From Leifsonia sp. 1010 (GTDB lineage Bacteria; Actinomycetota; Actinomycetes; Actinomycetales; Microbacteriaceae): a stretch of DNA of 64,000 nucleotides. The DNA is taken from the NCBI RefSeq assembly GCF_031455295.1, contig NZ_JAVDSL010000001.1, positions 806,001-870,000 on the forward strand. Direction: 5' to 3'. The position numbers were made by a program, and so were the translations under genes. Under the pieces are notes generated by a model. That model worked only from the letters and a program-made list of their open reading frames with translations, did no database searches and was not told the DNA's origin. Positions 49,285 through 58,022 of the stretch are shown here, piece after piece (positions within the stretch are counted from its first letter, which is position 1; the number at the start of each line of letters is the position of its first letter).

Positions 49285-50877
49285 ATGGCTGAGCATCCTC
49301 CCGCATCCCTCTCCGACCAGCCCGAACCCGTTGTCGTCACCCACGACCCCGGTTCCGGCGCGCCCCGGTTCGCCCGCGACGACATCGTGCTACGCAAGGG
49401 GCTCTTCACGCTGGTCTCCGGCCCCTTCACGCCGCGGGAGTCCATGATCGAAGACCTCCTCGCCGTGCGCGACGCCCTCGACGCCGCCGGGCTCGAGTAC
49501 CTGCTCGTTCGCGACGACGACAACCGCCTGATCGTGGCGCTGGACCGCCGGCGCCGCAAAGAGGTCTCGGCGGCCCTCGCGTCAGCGTTCGCCGACGAGC
49601 CCTTCTACTCCCGCAGCATCGACCCAGAGAAGGACGAGCACGGCGATGACCTGCTCATCGCCGACGGCCGCCTCTCCCGCCGGAAGGCCGACATCCTGCG
49701 GCTCTACCGCCCTCGGCTCGAGCCCATCGGCCGGCTGCGCTACGGCGCCGAGACCGCGTTCCAGTTCGAGTTCTGGCGGTTCGGCGACGATGAGATCACC
49801 GCACCGCGGGAGAACGCGCTCATGCGGCCGCGCCTGCCCCGCAGCGAGGCGGTCGAGGCCGAAGTGGAGCTGTACGGACGGCGCTGGCGCACCCTCCAGC
49901 ACATGTTCGACCCGCTGGCGAGCGACATCGCCTTCGACGTCGACATCGTGTTCTCGTGGGTCGACGGCTCCAGCGCCGAATACCAGCGGCAGCGGGCCGC
50001 GCGGATGGCGGCCTACGTCGTCGGGGAGGGCGACGACAACGAAGCCCGCTTCCGGCAGATCGACGAACTCAAGTACGCTCTCCGCAGCGTCCACATGTTC
50101 GCGCCGTGGATCCGGAACATCTACATCGCGACCGACTCCCCGGTTCCGCCGTGGCTCGATCCGGAGCATCCGCGCATCCACATCATGCGGAGCGAGGACT
50201 TCTTCGCCGACACCTCCACACTGCCCACGCACAACTCGCACGCTGTCGAGAGCCAGCTGCACCACATCCCGGGCCTGTCGGAGCACTTCCTGTACAGCAA
50301 CGACGACATGTTCATCGGCCGTCCGCTGTCGCCCGACGTGTTCTTCTCGCCGGGCGGCATCACCAAGTTCGTCGAGGCCGGCACCCGCATCGGGCTCGGC
50401 GAGACCGACCCGGCGCGCAGCGGATTCGAGAACGCGGCTCGCGTGAACCGCCGCCTGCTGTGGGAGCGGTTCGGCGCCGTCACGACGCGCCACCTCGAGC
50501 ACTGCGCGGCCCCGCTGCGCATCAGCGTTCTGCAGGAGATGGAGCGCGAATTCGCCGAGGACTTCCGGCGCACCGCGGCCAGCCCGTTCCGCTCGGCGAC
50601 CGACATCTCGGTCACCAACTCGCTGTACCACTACTACGCGCTCATGACCGGGCGCGCGGTGACGCAGACGCAGGCGAAGGTGCTCTACATCGAGACGACG
50701 CTGCGGCAAGCGCCCGACATGATGCGGCGCCTCCTGAAGCGCCGCGACCAGGACATGTTCTGCCTGAACGACGGCTCGAAGCCGGAGATCAGCCCCGAGG
50801 AGCGGACGCGGATCGTGACCGACTTCCTCGAGCGCTACTTCCCGTTCCCCGCCCCGTGGGAGCGCCCCGGCACCTGA
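49285..50877 (+). CDS. Stealth-family (CR1-CR4) sugar-phosphate transferase, 530 aa
   Basis: All four stealth regions are present: CR1 DIVFSWVDGSSAEYQRQRAA, CR2 FRQIDELKYALRSVHMFAPW leading to the substrate region YIATDSPVPPWL and NDDMFIG, CR3 HLEHCAAPLRISVLQEMERE, and CR4 CLNDGSKPEISPEERT. These proteins transfer hexose-1-phosphates to make phosphodiester-linked capsule or wall polymers; human GNPTAB is related. The N-terminal 190 residues are an added domain seen in actinobacterial members. No membrane span. TAGAGT nine bases before the ATG may be a -10 of a leaderless promoter. It stands alone between two REP-like elements. Confidence 0.88.
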   Translation: MAEHPPASLSDQPEPVVVTHDPGSGAPRFARDDIVLRKGLFTLVSGPFTPRESMIEDLLAVRDALDAAGLEYLLVRDDDNRLIVALDRRRRKEVSAALASAFADEPFYSRSIDPEKDEHGDDLLIADGRLSRRKADILRLYRPRLEPIGRLRYGAETAFQFEFWRFGDDEITAPRENALMRPRLPRSEAVEAEVELYGRRWRTLQHMFDPLASDIAFDVDIVFSWVDGSSAEYQRQRAARMAAYVVGEGDDNEARFRQIDELKYALRSVHMFAPWIRNIYIATDSPVPPWLDPEHPRIHIMRSEDFFADTSTLPTHNSHAVESQLHHIPGLSEHFLYSNDDMFIGRPLSPDVFFSPGGITKFVEAGTRIGLGETDPARSGFENAARVNRRLLWERFGAVTTRHLEHCAAPLRISVLQEMEREFAEDFRRTAASPFRSATDISVTNSLYHYYALMTGRAVTQTQAKVLYIETTLRQAPDMMRRLLKRRDQDMFCLNDGSKPEISPEERTRIVTDFLERYFPFPAPWERPGT

Positions 50878-50909
50878 GACCCGCTCCCGCCGCCGCCCGG
50901 GGTGGCTAC

Positions 50910-50964
50910 GATTTGCGCCAAATCTCGGTTATGGCGCGTCCATAACCACGATTTGGCGCAAATC
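50910..50964. repeat. REP-like palindrome (ATTTG type) between convergent genes
   Basis: GATTTGCGCCAAATC and GATTTGGCGCAAATC flank GGTTATGG-CGCGT-CCATAACC. The whole 55 bp is a near-perfect palindrome with an 8-bp perfect central stem (50927-50934 with 50940-50947). This is the best-preserved copy of the family and sits at the convergent ends of the stealth and phosphodiesterase genes, where it could also stop transcription. Confidence 0.8.
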
Positions 50965-50994
50965 TCGGTCCGGACAGGGGCGCGGGCGCGACGG

Positions 50995-51918
50995 TCAGGC
51001 GAGGACCGCGATGGGCTCGGTGGGGGTCTCGTTGCGCGGCGCCGGGGGGATGCGGATGCCGTCGGCAGCCAGTCGCCGCGCCGACTCCTCGGGGTCCACG
51101 TAGTCGAGCGTCGGGTAGTGGCCGAGCGGCACCACGGAGTGCAGCACCGTGTTCGGGTACACGTGCACCAGGTTGAAGGCGAGCGCCCCATCCCGGCCGC
51201 GCGTGCCTCCCACGGGCACGTTGAGGTCCTGCGTGTAGCAGCTTGCGGACGACACCGACACGGGGATGCCCGCGAAGGTCGCCGTCGACGAGTAGTGCAG
51301 ATGCCCGGCGAGGATGCTGCGCACGTCGCTGCCCTCCAGCACCTCGCGCAGCTGCGACTGGTCGCGCAGCTCCACGGAGACGGCGAGGTCGAGAACGCTC
51401 GGGATGGGCGGGTGGTGCATTGCGAGAATGGTGCCCTCCGGCGCCGGCATCGCCAGCTCGGCCGCCAGCCAGTCCAGCTGCGATTCGCTGACGTCGCCGT
51501 AGTGGTGTCCGGGCACAGTCGAGTCGAGGACGATGACGCGCAGGCCGCCGAGCCAGTACACGTCGTCGACCGGTGACGTGTCGCCGAGCTCGTCGCGGAG
51601 GCCCTGCCGGAACGACGCACGATCGTCGTGGTTGCCCATCACCCAGATGACGCGGGCGCCCATCCGCTCGGCCGCCGGGTCGACGAGGGCGCGCAGCCGC
51701 GCATAGGCGTCGGGCTGACCGCGGTCGGCGAGATCGCCGGTGAAGACGATCGCCTCCGGCCTGCCACCGGACGCCTCGACCTCCGCGAGAAGGGCGCGGA
51801 GGTGCTGTTCGCTGTCGACGGTGCCGTAGAGCTGTTCGCCTCCCGCCAGCAGATGGGTGTCGCTGATGTGGAGGAGGAAGTGGTCCGGCCGCGGGTATTC
51901 CGCGATTCGCGTCTTCAC
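50995..51918 (-). CDS. Calcineurin-like phosphodiesterase (CpdA-type), 307 aa
   Basis: The five metallophosphoesterase motifs occur in order: [29 protein letters not shown] and AGHLH. This is the class III cyclic-nucleotide phosphodiesterase pattern, so cleavage of cAMP or another phosphodiester is likely. I start it at the GTG at 51918 ([13 protein letters not shown]); the longer frame to 51963 begins with a non-typical sequence. The length fits the family. It converges on the stealth gene and lies 66 bp beyond the stop of the GH2 gene on the same strand, so it may be read through from there. Confidence 0.88.
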   Translation of the reverse strand: MKTRIAEYPRPDHFLLHISDTHLLAGGEQLYGTVDSEQHLRALLAEVEASGGRPEAIVFTGDLADRGQPDAYARLRALVDPAAERMGARVIWVMGNHDDRASFRQGLRDELGDTSPVDDVYWLGGLRVIVLDSTVPGHHYGDVSESQLDWLAAELAMPAPEGTILAMHHPPIPSVLDLAVSVELRDQSQLREVLEGSDVRSILAGHLHYSSTATFAGIPVSVSSASCYTQDLNVPVGGTRGRDGALAFNLVHVYPNTVLHSVVPLGHYPTLDYVDPEESARRLAADGIRIPPAPRNETPTEPIAVLA

Positions 51919-51984
51919 GGGGCTATCACACCACCTACGTCTGAACGGACCGTGAACGCTCACGGTGTGCCGCCTGCATTCGTT

Positions 51985-54549
51985 TCACGCCAGATCCGCC
52001 GGTTCGGCGTTCCAGGCCTCGACGCGCACGGGCATTCCGGCGGTCGCAGCAAGCGTCCGCTCCTCCCCAGGGAGCAGCGGTCGGGGGTCGCCGCCGACGC
52101 TCAGGATGCCGGGCGCACCGACCGGCCGTGGGTCCGTCAGCCGCACGGTCAGGGCGGCCTGCGGGCCGTCATTGCGGACGCGCACGGCTCCCGTTGCATC
52201 CCGCGCGACGGTCAGCACGGGCGCCGGCACGTCGAAGAGCGCAGCCCAGTCCGCGGTCGTCGTGGCGAGCATCCGTTCGCGGTCGAGCTCGCGGCCGTCC
52301 GCATCCCGCCACTCCGCCTCCCACAGGAACACCTCTGGCAGATCGGCGGTCGCGATTTCCAGCGTCCCGACGGGTTCGGGGTACCGCACAGCGCCCACGC
52401 GCACCTCGCGCGAGGCGAGCACGGCGCCGTCCAGGCCGCGAGCGCGCAACGTCAACTCGGAACCGGGCGGCACCGGATCCTCGGCCCACAGCCACGCGCC
52501 GACCGTCGCGACCGCCTCGCCGTCCCACACAGCGCGCGTCACGCGGAGCGTCGCACGTCGCCGCTCGTACGCGCGGGCGACAGCGAAGTACGCGGGCTTC
52601 GGATCGCCCCGGAAGTCGACCGCCGCCGTGCACCACGCGTTCGGGTAGCTCTCGTTGAGCTGCCACGGCAGCACCATGCTGCAGCGCGGCGAGCGCCGCC
52701 GGTCCGCCTCGACCGCGTACTGCAGCCCGGTGGCCTGGAGCAGCTGGGATGCGCAATTCAGCGTCTCGAGCGTGTCCGGACGCCCACCGAACAGCTCGAC
52801 CACCTGGTCGGCGTTGTTCCACCACTCCCCGAGGTGCCGGTACACCGGGTTCGTCCGGTTCGCGGGCCAGCGATCCGCCTCGGGCACGAGCGCTTCGAGC
52901 GAGCGCAGGTTCGTCATCCCCTCAACCCCGAACTCGGTGTGCGCGAGGTTCGTTCCGGCGTTGCCGAGCGTGTACTGGCCGACGAGACCCTGGTGCTCCC
53001 ACGGCCCGTGGACGTCATGCTGTCCGTCTGGGTTCGCCGCGATGCGGTCCAACCGGTTGTGAAACTCTGGACCGGTCGGCGAGGTCGGCAGCCAGCTACG
53101 GCCCGGATCGAGCCGCGCGACCGCGGCGGAGAGAGCGGCCAGCACGGGCGAACGGTCGTCGGAGAGCGGCACCCCGCCGTCGTCGAGCTCGTTCCCGCCG
53201 CCCCAGAGCAGCAGCGATGGATGGTGCACCCGGGTCGGGATGAGCGCCTCGGCCTCCGCACGCATCAGCGCCACGAACTCCGGGTCGGTGCTGGGCGCGC
53301 TCTGCATCCCGGAACTCGACTGCGAGAACTCCTGCCAGACCAGCAGCCCGAGACGGTCGCAGGTGGTGTAGAAGTGCTCGGTCTCGATCAGACCGCCACC
53401 CCAGACGCGCATCAGCCGAGCGCCGGAGGCCGCCGCCAGGCCGAGCAGGCGCTCGACCGTGCCCTTGTCGATCGATCCGAAGAGAGTGTCGGCGGGCGTC
53501 CAGTTCCAGCCGAGCAGCGGGACGGGGACACCGTTCACGACGGCCGTGTACGGGAGGGCGTCCGCCGGAGCGCCCGGGTTCGGCACAAGCGCTGCCGCCC
53601 GGAACCCGACCCGGCGCTCGGTGCGGTCGGTCTCGCCCTCCTCGTCCACGAGAACGACCGTGACCGTGTACAGCGGCTGGCCGCCGACCGTGTTCGGCCA
53701 CCATAACTCCGGGTCCGGGATGCGCACCTCCGCCGACCCGTCGGCCGCGGGGATGCTGCGCTCGGCCACCGGGCGTCCGTCGCGCTCGACCGTGACCGTC
53801 ACGGTCAGTGCCGCGTCCGACCGCTCCGCCGGTGGCGCGTCCCACGCGACGGCGACGACACCGTCCACGCCCGAGCCCACACCACCCGGCTGCTCGGTCA
53901 CCGACGCACGGACCGTCACGTCGCCGAACAGGGCACGCCCGACGCGCAGGCGAACGCTCTTCCAGACGCCCTGGTGCCGCAGCCGCGGCGAGAAGTCCCA
54001 GCCGTAGCCGAGCCGCGGGGTGTGCACCCGCACCCGCTCGGTCCGTCCGACCTGCGGCTCGGAGTCCGGCGCGGGATGCACGCGCAGGGCCAGCTTGTGC
54101 CGCCCGGCCGAACGGAGGGATGCGTCCAGCGGCACCCGCAGGCGGTGGTACAGCCCCCGCACCGAGCCGATGCGCTCTCCGTCCCAGTACACGTCGGCTC
54201 CCGGGTCCACGCCGTCGAACTCGAGCACCGCCACGCCGTCGGCCGCGCGCACATCGAGCTCCACCGCCCGCCGGTACACCCACGACCGCTCGGCCACCCA
54301 CTCCGCCGCGCGCGAGTTGCGGCCGACGCGCGGATCGGGCAGCTCGCCCGCGCGGTGTAGGTCGTCGATGACCGCGCCCGGCACGCGGGCGGGCAGCCAG
54401 CCGGGCGCCGCCGCGATCGCCGCGGACGCCTCCGCCACGTTGTTCCCGGCCTCCGGCAGCGGTGCCCCCAGGTACCACTCGGCGGTGTCGCCCAGGGCTT
54501 CGCGGATGGTCCAATCGCTGCCGTCGAGGGTGATCGTCGTTGAGCTCAC
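51985..54549 (-). CDS. GH2 beta-mannosidase-type glycosidase, 854 aa
   Basis: The jelly-roll N-terminal domain (GAVIDDLHRAGELPDP, ERSWVYRRAVELDV, GYGWDFSPRLRHQGVWKSV), immunoglobulin-like domains and TIM barrel occur in GH2 order. The acid/base Glu is in SLLLWGGGNELDD and the nucleophile Glu is in LAHTEFGVEG. VPLLGWNWTPADTLFG and RLMRVWGGGLIETEHFYTTC match beta-mannosidases rather than beta-galactosidases. The enzyme would cleave the Man-beta-GlcNAc core bond or mannans; with no signal peptide it is cytoplasmic. GTG start. A LacI-type dyad lies 20 bp upstream, shared with the divergent dehydrogenase gene. Confidence 0.88.
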   Translation of the reverse strand: MSSTTITLDGSDWTIREALGDTAEWYLGAPLPEAGNNVAEASAAIAAAPGWLPARVPGAVIDDLHRAGELPDPRVGRNSRAAEWVAERSWVYRRAVELDVRAADGVAVLEFDGVDPGADVYWDGERIGSVRGLYHRLRVPLDASLRSAGRHKLALRVHPAPDSEPQVGRTERVRVHTPRLGYGWDFSPRLRHQGVWKSVRLRVGRALFGDVTVRASVTEQPGGVGSGVDGVVAVAWDAPPAERSDAALTVTVTVERDGRPVAERSIPAADGSAEVRIPDPELWWPNTVGGQPLYTVTVVLVDEEGETDRTERRVGFRAAALVPNPGAPADALPYTAVVNGVPVPLLGWNWTPADTLFGSIDKGTVERLLGLAAASGARLMRVWGGGLIETEHFYTTCDRLGLLVWQEFSQSSSGMQSAPSTDPEFVALMRAEAEALIPTRVHHPSLLLWGGGNELDDGGVPLSDDRSPVLAALSAAVARLDPGRSWLPTSPTGPEFHNRLDRIAANPDGQHDVHGPWEHQGLVGQYTLGNAGTNLAHTEFGVEGMTNLRSLEALVPEADRWPANRTNPVYRHLGEWWNNADQVVELFGGRPDTLETLNCASQLLQATGLQYAVEADRRRSPRCSMVLPWQLNESYPNAWCTAAVDFRGDPKPAYFAVARAYERRRATLRVTRAVWDGEAVATVGAWLWAEDPVPPGSELTLRARGLDGAVLASREVRVGAVRYPEPVGTLEIATADLPEVFLWEAEWRDADGRELDRERMLATTTADWAALFDVPAPVLTVARDATGAVRVRNDGPQAALTVRLTDPRPVGAPGILSVGGDPRPLLPGEERTLAATAGMPVRVEAWNAEPADLA

Positions 54550-54567
54550 CCCACGATCATGCCGAAT

Positions 54568-54583
54568 CTGGGAACGATTCCAG
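54568..54583. promoter_or_regulatory. LacI-family operator, site 6 (GH2 / Gfo-Idh divergent region)
   Basis: CTGGGAACGATTCCAG is a near-perfect palindrome around the central CG. It lies in the 129-bp gap between the divergent beta-mannosidase and dehydrogenase genes and could control both. The -10 hexamers are not clear enough to place. Confidence 0.65.
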
Positions 54584-54678
54584 AAATTTGCCCGAAGGAC
54601 TATCTACTGCTCCCGAGCAGAAGGTACGCTTTCGTGGTTCGCGCGCATCGAATACCAGGCAAGGAGGCCTTGACAGGC

Positions 54679-55689
54679 ATGTCCCACCCACTCGCTGTCG
54701 CAGCGATCGGCTTCTGGCACGTCCACGCGGGCGACTACGTGCGCAACGTCCAGCAGCATCCCGACACCACCCTCGTCGCCGTCTGGGACGACGACGAGCA
54801 GCGCGGCCGTGCGGCCGCCGACGAGTTCGGCGTGGAGTTCGTCGCCGACCTCGACGAGCTGCTCGCCCGCCCCGAACTCGACGCGGTGACCATCACCACG
54901 GCGACCGACCAGCACCGCGACGTCATCGGACGCGCCATCGCGGCCGGCAAGCACGTCTTCACCGAGAAGATCCTCGCCCCGACGGTCGCCGAAGCGGAGG
55001 AACTGGTCGACCTGGCCCGGGAGGCCGGCGTCGCACTCGTGGTATCCCTCCCCCGGCTCTCCGACGACTACACGGTCGCCATCGAGCGCATCCTTGACGA
55101 CGGCACCCTCGGCGAGCTGACGTACTCCCGCGTGCGCCTCGCGCACGACGGCTGGGTCGCCGGCTGGCTGCCGGAGCAGTTCGCCGACCCGGCGGCCGCG
55201 ATCGGCGGCGCCCTCACCGACCTGGGGTGTCACCCGGCGTACCTGACGCGGCTGTTCCATCGCGCCGAGCCGCTCACCATCTCGGCCGCCTACGGGCACG
55301 TCACCGACCGCGCGGTCGAAGACAACGCGGTCGTCACGGCCGAGTTCCCCGGCGGCCGCATCGGCGTCTTCGAGGCGAGCGTGGTGACCACGCCCGGCGC
55401 GTTCACGATCGAGCTGCGCGGCACCGCCGCGACGGTCATGTTCGGCTTCGGCGGCGAGCGCCTCCTCGCGAAGGGCGGCGCGTTCGGCGACGAGTGGCAG
55501 GAGCTCCCCCTCCCCGAGCGGCGGCCCGGCGCGTTCGCGCAGTGGGTGCAGCACATCCACGACGGCACGACCGCCGACGACAACCTGCGTCACGCCGTCG
55601 AACTGACCCGCATGGTCGTCGCCGCCAACGAGTCGGCCGCCACGGGTCGCGCGGTCGCACTGACCGGACAGCCGGCGCCGGTCGCCTGA
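54679..55689 (+). CDS. Gfo/Idh/MocA-family oxidoreductase, 336 aa
   Basis: The N-terminal Rossmann fold reads AVAAIGFWHVHAGDYVRNVQ, an atypical glycine pattern, followed by VAVWDDDEQRGRAAADEF and the AGKHVFTEKILAPTVAEAE block, where the usual EKP is EKI. The C-terminal domain contains GGALTDLGCHPAYLTRLF, with the His expected in catalysis. These enzymes reduce or oxidise sugars and inositols with NAD(P). The ATG at 54679 lies 11 bases after AAGGAGG. The gene is divergent from a beta-mannosidase behind a shared LacI-type operator and is followed by a second family member. Confidence 0.85.
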   Translation: MSHPLAVAAIGFWHVHAGDYVRNVQQHPDTTLVAVWDDDEQRGRAAADEFGVEFVADLDELLARPELDAVTITTATDQHRDVIGRAIAAGKHVFTEKILAPTVAEAEELVDLAREAGVALVVSLPRLSDDYTVAIERILDDGTLGELTYSRVRLAHDGWVAGWLPEQFADPAAAIGGALTDLGCHPAYLTRLFHRAEPLTISAAYGHVTDRAVEDNAVVTAEFPGGRIGVFEASVVTTPGAFTIELRGTAATVMFGFGGERLLAKGGAFGDEWQELPLPERRPGAFAQWVQHIHDGTTADDNLRHAVELTRMVVAANESAATGRAVALTGQPAPVA

Positions 55690-55765
55690 CCCGACCCACC
55701 ATCCCCACTCTCCCCCCCTTTCCGTGCATCCGCACGCCCATCCACTTCTCCGAAGGAGCATCACC

Positions 55766-56806
55766 ATGCCCAGCACCACCGTCCGTATCGGTCTCATCGG
55801 AGCCGGCGGCATCGCCGGAGCCCACGTCGCCGGCTACCTCCGCAACCCGGAGACCGTCACGTTCGCCGCCGTCGCCGACCCGGTCCGCGAGGCCGCCGAG
55901 CGCCGGGCCGGCGACAGCGGGGCCGAGGTCTACGCCGACTACGCGACCATGCTCGCCGAGGCCGACATCGACGCCGTCGACATCTGCCTGCCGCACCACC
56001 TGCACAAGGATGCGATCGTCGCCGCCGCCCGCGCCGGCAAGCACATCCTGTGCGAGAAGCCGCTGTGCCTCACACCGGAGGAGGCCGCCGAAGTGGATGC
56101 CGCGGTCGCCGAAGCCGGCGTCACGCTGATGTGCGCGCACAACCAGCTTTTCCTCCCCGCCGTCGCCACGGCCAAGGAGCTCATCGACTCCGGCGTGCTC
56201 GGCCGGGTCTACGAGGTGCGCACCACCGACAGCTTCTACAACGACTTCGACCCGTCGAACATGGGATGGCGGGCCCACGCATCCACGAGTGGCGGCGGCG
56301 AGCTGATCGACACCGGCTACCACCCGACGTACCTCCTGCTGCACCTCGCGGGCGGGTCGCCGGTCGAGGTGACCGCGATGCTCGCCACCCACCGCCTCTC
56401 GTTCATGGAGGGCGAGGATTCCGCGCAGGTGCTGGTCCGCTTCGACAACGGCGTGATCGGCAGCCTCGTCACCAGCTGGGCCTACCAGCCGGCGGACGGC
56501 ACGGAGAAGTTCTCGGTGGTCGGCGAGCTGGGCAGTCTCGCCAGTGACGGCACGTCGCTCAGCTACCGGCTGCGCGGCGAGTCCGAGCCGACGGTGCTCG
56601 AGCTGGCGCCGGTGCACGAGTTCCAGGAAGAGGTGGGCCACTTCGCTCGCAGCATCCTCGACGGCACGCGCCCGCTTCACACGCAGAAGGAGGGGATCGA
56701 GGTGCTCGGCATCATCCTCGCCGCCTACGAATCGGCGCAGAACCGCACGATCGCGCCGGTCCGCTCGGTGCGCGAGCTGGTGACCGCCTCCACACCCGAG
56801 AACTGA
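55766..56806 (+). CDS. Gfo/Idh/MocA-family oxidoreductase, 346 aa
   Basis: The dinucleotide motif GLIGAGGIAGAHVAGYL and the canonical AGKHILCEKPLCLTPEEA with its catalytic Lys are present. GGGELIDTGYHPTYLLLHLA gives the Asp and His of the active site. This copy is closer to the family consensus than its neighbour. It starts after GAAGGAG, 76 bp beyond the first dehydrogenase. The two probably act in sequence on a sugar released by the mannosidase or a related ketose. The palindrome at 56817 follows directly after the stop. Confidence 0.88.
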   Translation: MPSTTVRIGLIGAGGIAGAHVAGYLRNPETVTFAAVADPVREAAERRAGDSGAEVYADYATMLAEADIDAVDICLPHHLHKDAIVAAARAGKHILCEKPLCLTPEEAAEVDAAVAEAGVTLMCAHNQLFLPAVATAKELIDSGVLGRVYEVRTTDSFYNDFDPSNMGWRAHASTSGGGELIDTGYHPTYLLLHLAGGSPVEVTAMLATHRLSFMEGEDSAQVLVRFDNGVIGSLVTSWAYQPADGTEKFSVVGELGSLASDGTSLSYRLRGESEPTVLELAPVHEFQEEVGHFARSILDGTRPLHTQKEGIEVLGIILAAYESAQNRTIAPVRSVRELVTASTPEN

Positions 56807-56816
56807 GTTTCGAGAA

Positions 56817-56836
56817 AATTCACCCTGGGGTGAATT
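56817..56836. promoter_or_regulatory. Perfect 20-bp AT-flanked palindrome
   Basis: AATTCACCC-TG-GGGTGAATT is perfectly symmetric and starts ten bases after the stop of the preceding gene. Its AT-rich arms and short centre look more like a protein-binding site for the gene at 56878 than like the GC-rich terminators seen elsewhere here. No T tract follows. Confidence 0.4.
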
Positions 56837-56877
56837 CAGGTATATCCAGGCGGTCGGCCGCGGAGTTACAGTTCAGC

Positions 56878-57126
56878 ATGAGCATGCAGCGGACGGGGGC
56901 CCGCAACCGGTCACTGGAGCCCCATCGTCAAGATGATTTCGTCGCCGTCCCGTACCTGCGACAGGGCCAGCTGATCTCCCTGATCCGTTGGTCGCTCGTC
57001 GGAGGGGAGTGGAAGTACACCACGATCCTCGCGGAGTACCTCCATCGCGACGAAGGGTCGTGGTACCTCGTCATCAACGGCAGCCGCGCCAAGCTCGACC
57101 GCTCCGAGTGGGCGATCTTCAACTGA
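56878..57126 (+). CDS. Small hypothetical protein, 82 aa
   Basis: The start is one of two nearby ATGs (56878 or 56884). After a basic leader (MSMQRTGARNRSLEPHRQDD) the protein has a beta-rich body: FVAVPYLRQGQLISLIRWSL, then GGEWKYTTILAEYLHRDEGS and WYLVINGSRAKLDRSEWAIF. Aromatic residues recur at regular spacing, as in small beta-barrels or SH3-like folds. It has no signal peptide. I do not recognise the family. A strong terminator hairpin follows and a palindrome precedes it, so it is probably a single-gene unit. Confidence 0.55.
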   Translation: MSMQRTGARNRSLEPHRQDDFVAVPYLRQGQLISLIRWSLVGGEWKYTTILAEYLHRDEGSWYLVINGSRAKLDRSEWAIFN

Positions 57127-57131
57127 CAGTC

Positions 57132-57169
57132 CGACCTCTCCGCCGAAGGCTCTCTCGGCGGAGAGGTCG
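57132..57169 (+). terminator. Hairpin terminator after the small gene
   Basis: CGACCTCTCCGCCGA (57132-57146) and TCGGCGGAGAGGTCG (57155-57169) form a perfect 15-bp stem with an 8-base loop, five bases after the stop. Confidence 0.75.
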
Positions 57170-57228
57170 CGGCACCGCCCCGCGCCGCCTCCCGCTCCAC
57201 CGCGGGCCCCGGCGGTACTGTTCCCCCT

Positions 57229-57924
57229 GTGACCCAGACCGAGAACCGGGAGCGGTCGGCCCAGCCGGAGCATCGCTGGCCCGCCGTGATCGCTACGCTC
57301 GTCGCCCTCGCGGCGTACGCGTTCCTGCCCAGCGTCGTCCCCCTGCTGGAGCGCTACGCCGTCGTCGGGATCTGCATCCTCATGGTGGTCGCGCTGGTTC
57401 TCTACAACCCCCACCGGCTCAACCGGGAGTCGCGGTGGTCGCGCCGGGCGGAGATCGCCCTGGCGATCTTCATCCTGGTGGCCAACCAGATCGCGTTCGC
57501 GGAGACGGTGGTCCGCCTCCTCAACAAGCACGGCAACGGGTACGAGCTGCTGCTCGCCTCGATGCAGGTGTGGCTGACCAACGTGATCGCCTTCGCCCTG
57601 GTGTTCTGGGTCCTCGACCGCGGAGGTCCCGTCGCTCGCGCGACCGTTCCTCGGCCGAAGCTGGCGCTGGCGGACTTCCGGTTCCCGCAGGACGAGGACC
57701 ACGACGCGGTGGACGAGGTGGCGCGCGGGTCCAGCAAGCAGGCGGACTGGGTGCCGAACTACATCGACTACTTCTACTTCTCGCTGTCGAACTCGATGGC
57801 GTTCAGCCCGACCGACACCATGCCGCTGACCCACCGCGCGAAGCTGCTGATGTCGCTAGAGTCGTTCGCCGGTTTCGCGCTCCTCGCCCTCGTGATCGCG
57901 CGTGCCGTCTCGCTGATCGGCTGA
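57229..57924 (+). CDS. Integral membrane protein with ion-channel-like pore region, 231 aa
   Basis: Five or six hydrophobic segments are visible: WPAVIATLVALAAYAFLP, YAVVGICILMVVALVLY, RAEIALAIFILVANQIAF, VWLTNVIAFALVFWVLD and ESFAGFALLALVIARAVSLI. The segment PNYIDYFYFSLSNSMAFS, then PTDTMPLTHRAKLLMSLE, resembles the pore-helix and inner-helix region of small potassium-channel-like or DUF1345-type proteins, but a TVGYG filter is absent. TACTGT seven bases before the GTG suggests a leaderless message. The function is unknown. It stands alone after a terminator. Confidence 0.7.
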   Translation: MTQTENRERSAQPEHRWPAVIATLVALAAYAFLPSVVPLLERYAVVGICILMVVALVLYNPHRLNRESRWSRRAEIALAIFILVANQIAFAETVVRLLNKHGNGYELLLASMQVWLTNVIAFALVFWVLDRGGPVARATVPRPKLALADFRFPQDEDHDAVDEVARGSSKQADWVPNYIDYFYFSLSNSMAFSPTDTMPLTHRAKLLMSLESFAGFALLALVIARAVSLIG

Positions 57925-58022
57925 GCGGTGGGCGACCCCTCCTGTGGATGTCGTCCTCCTGCGTAATCAGCCGCTCCTTCCCGAGTCCTTATTAACGAGC
58001 GCTCAAGCGGAGGAGACCGTCG

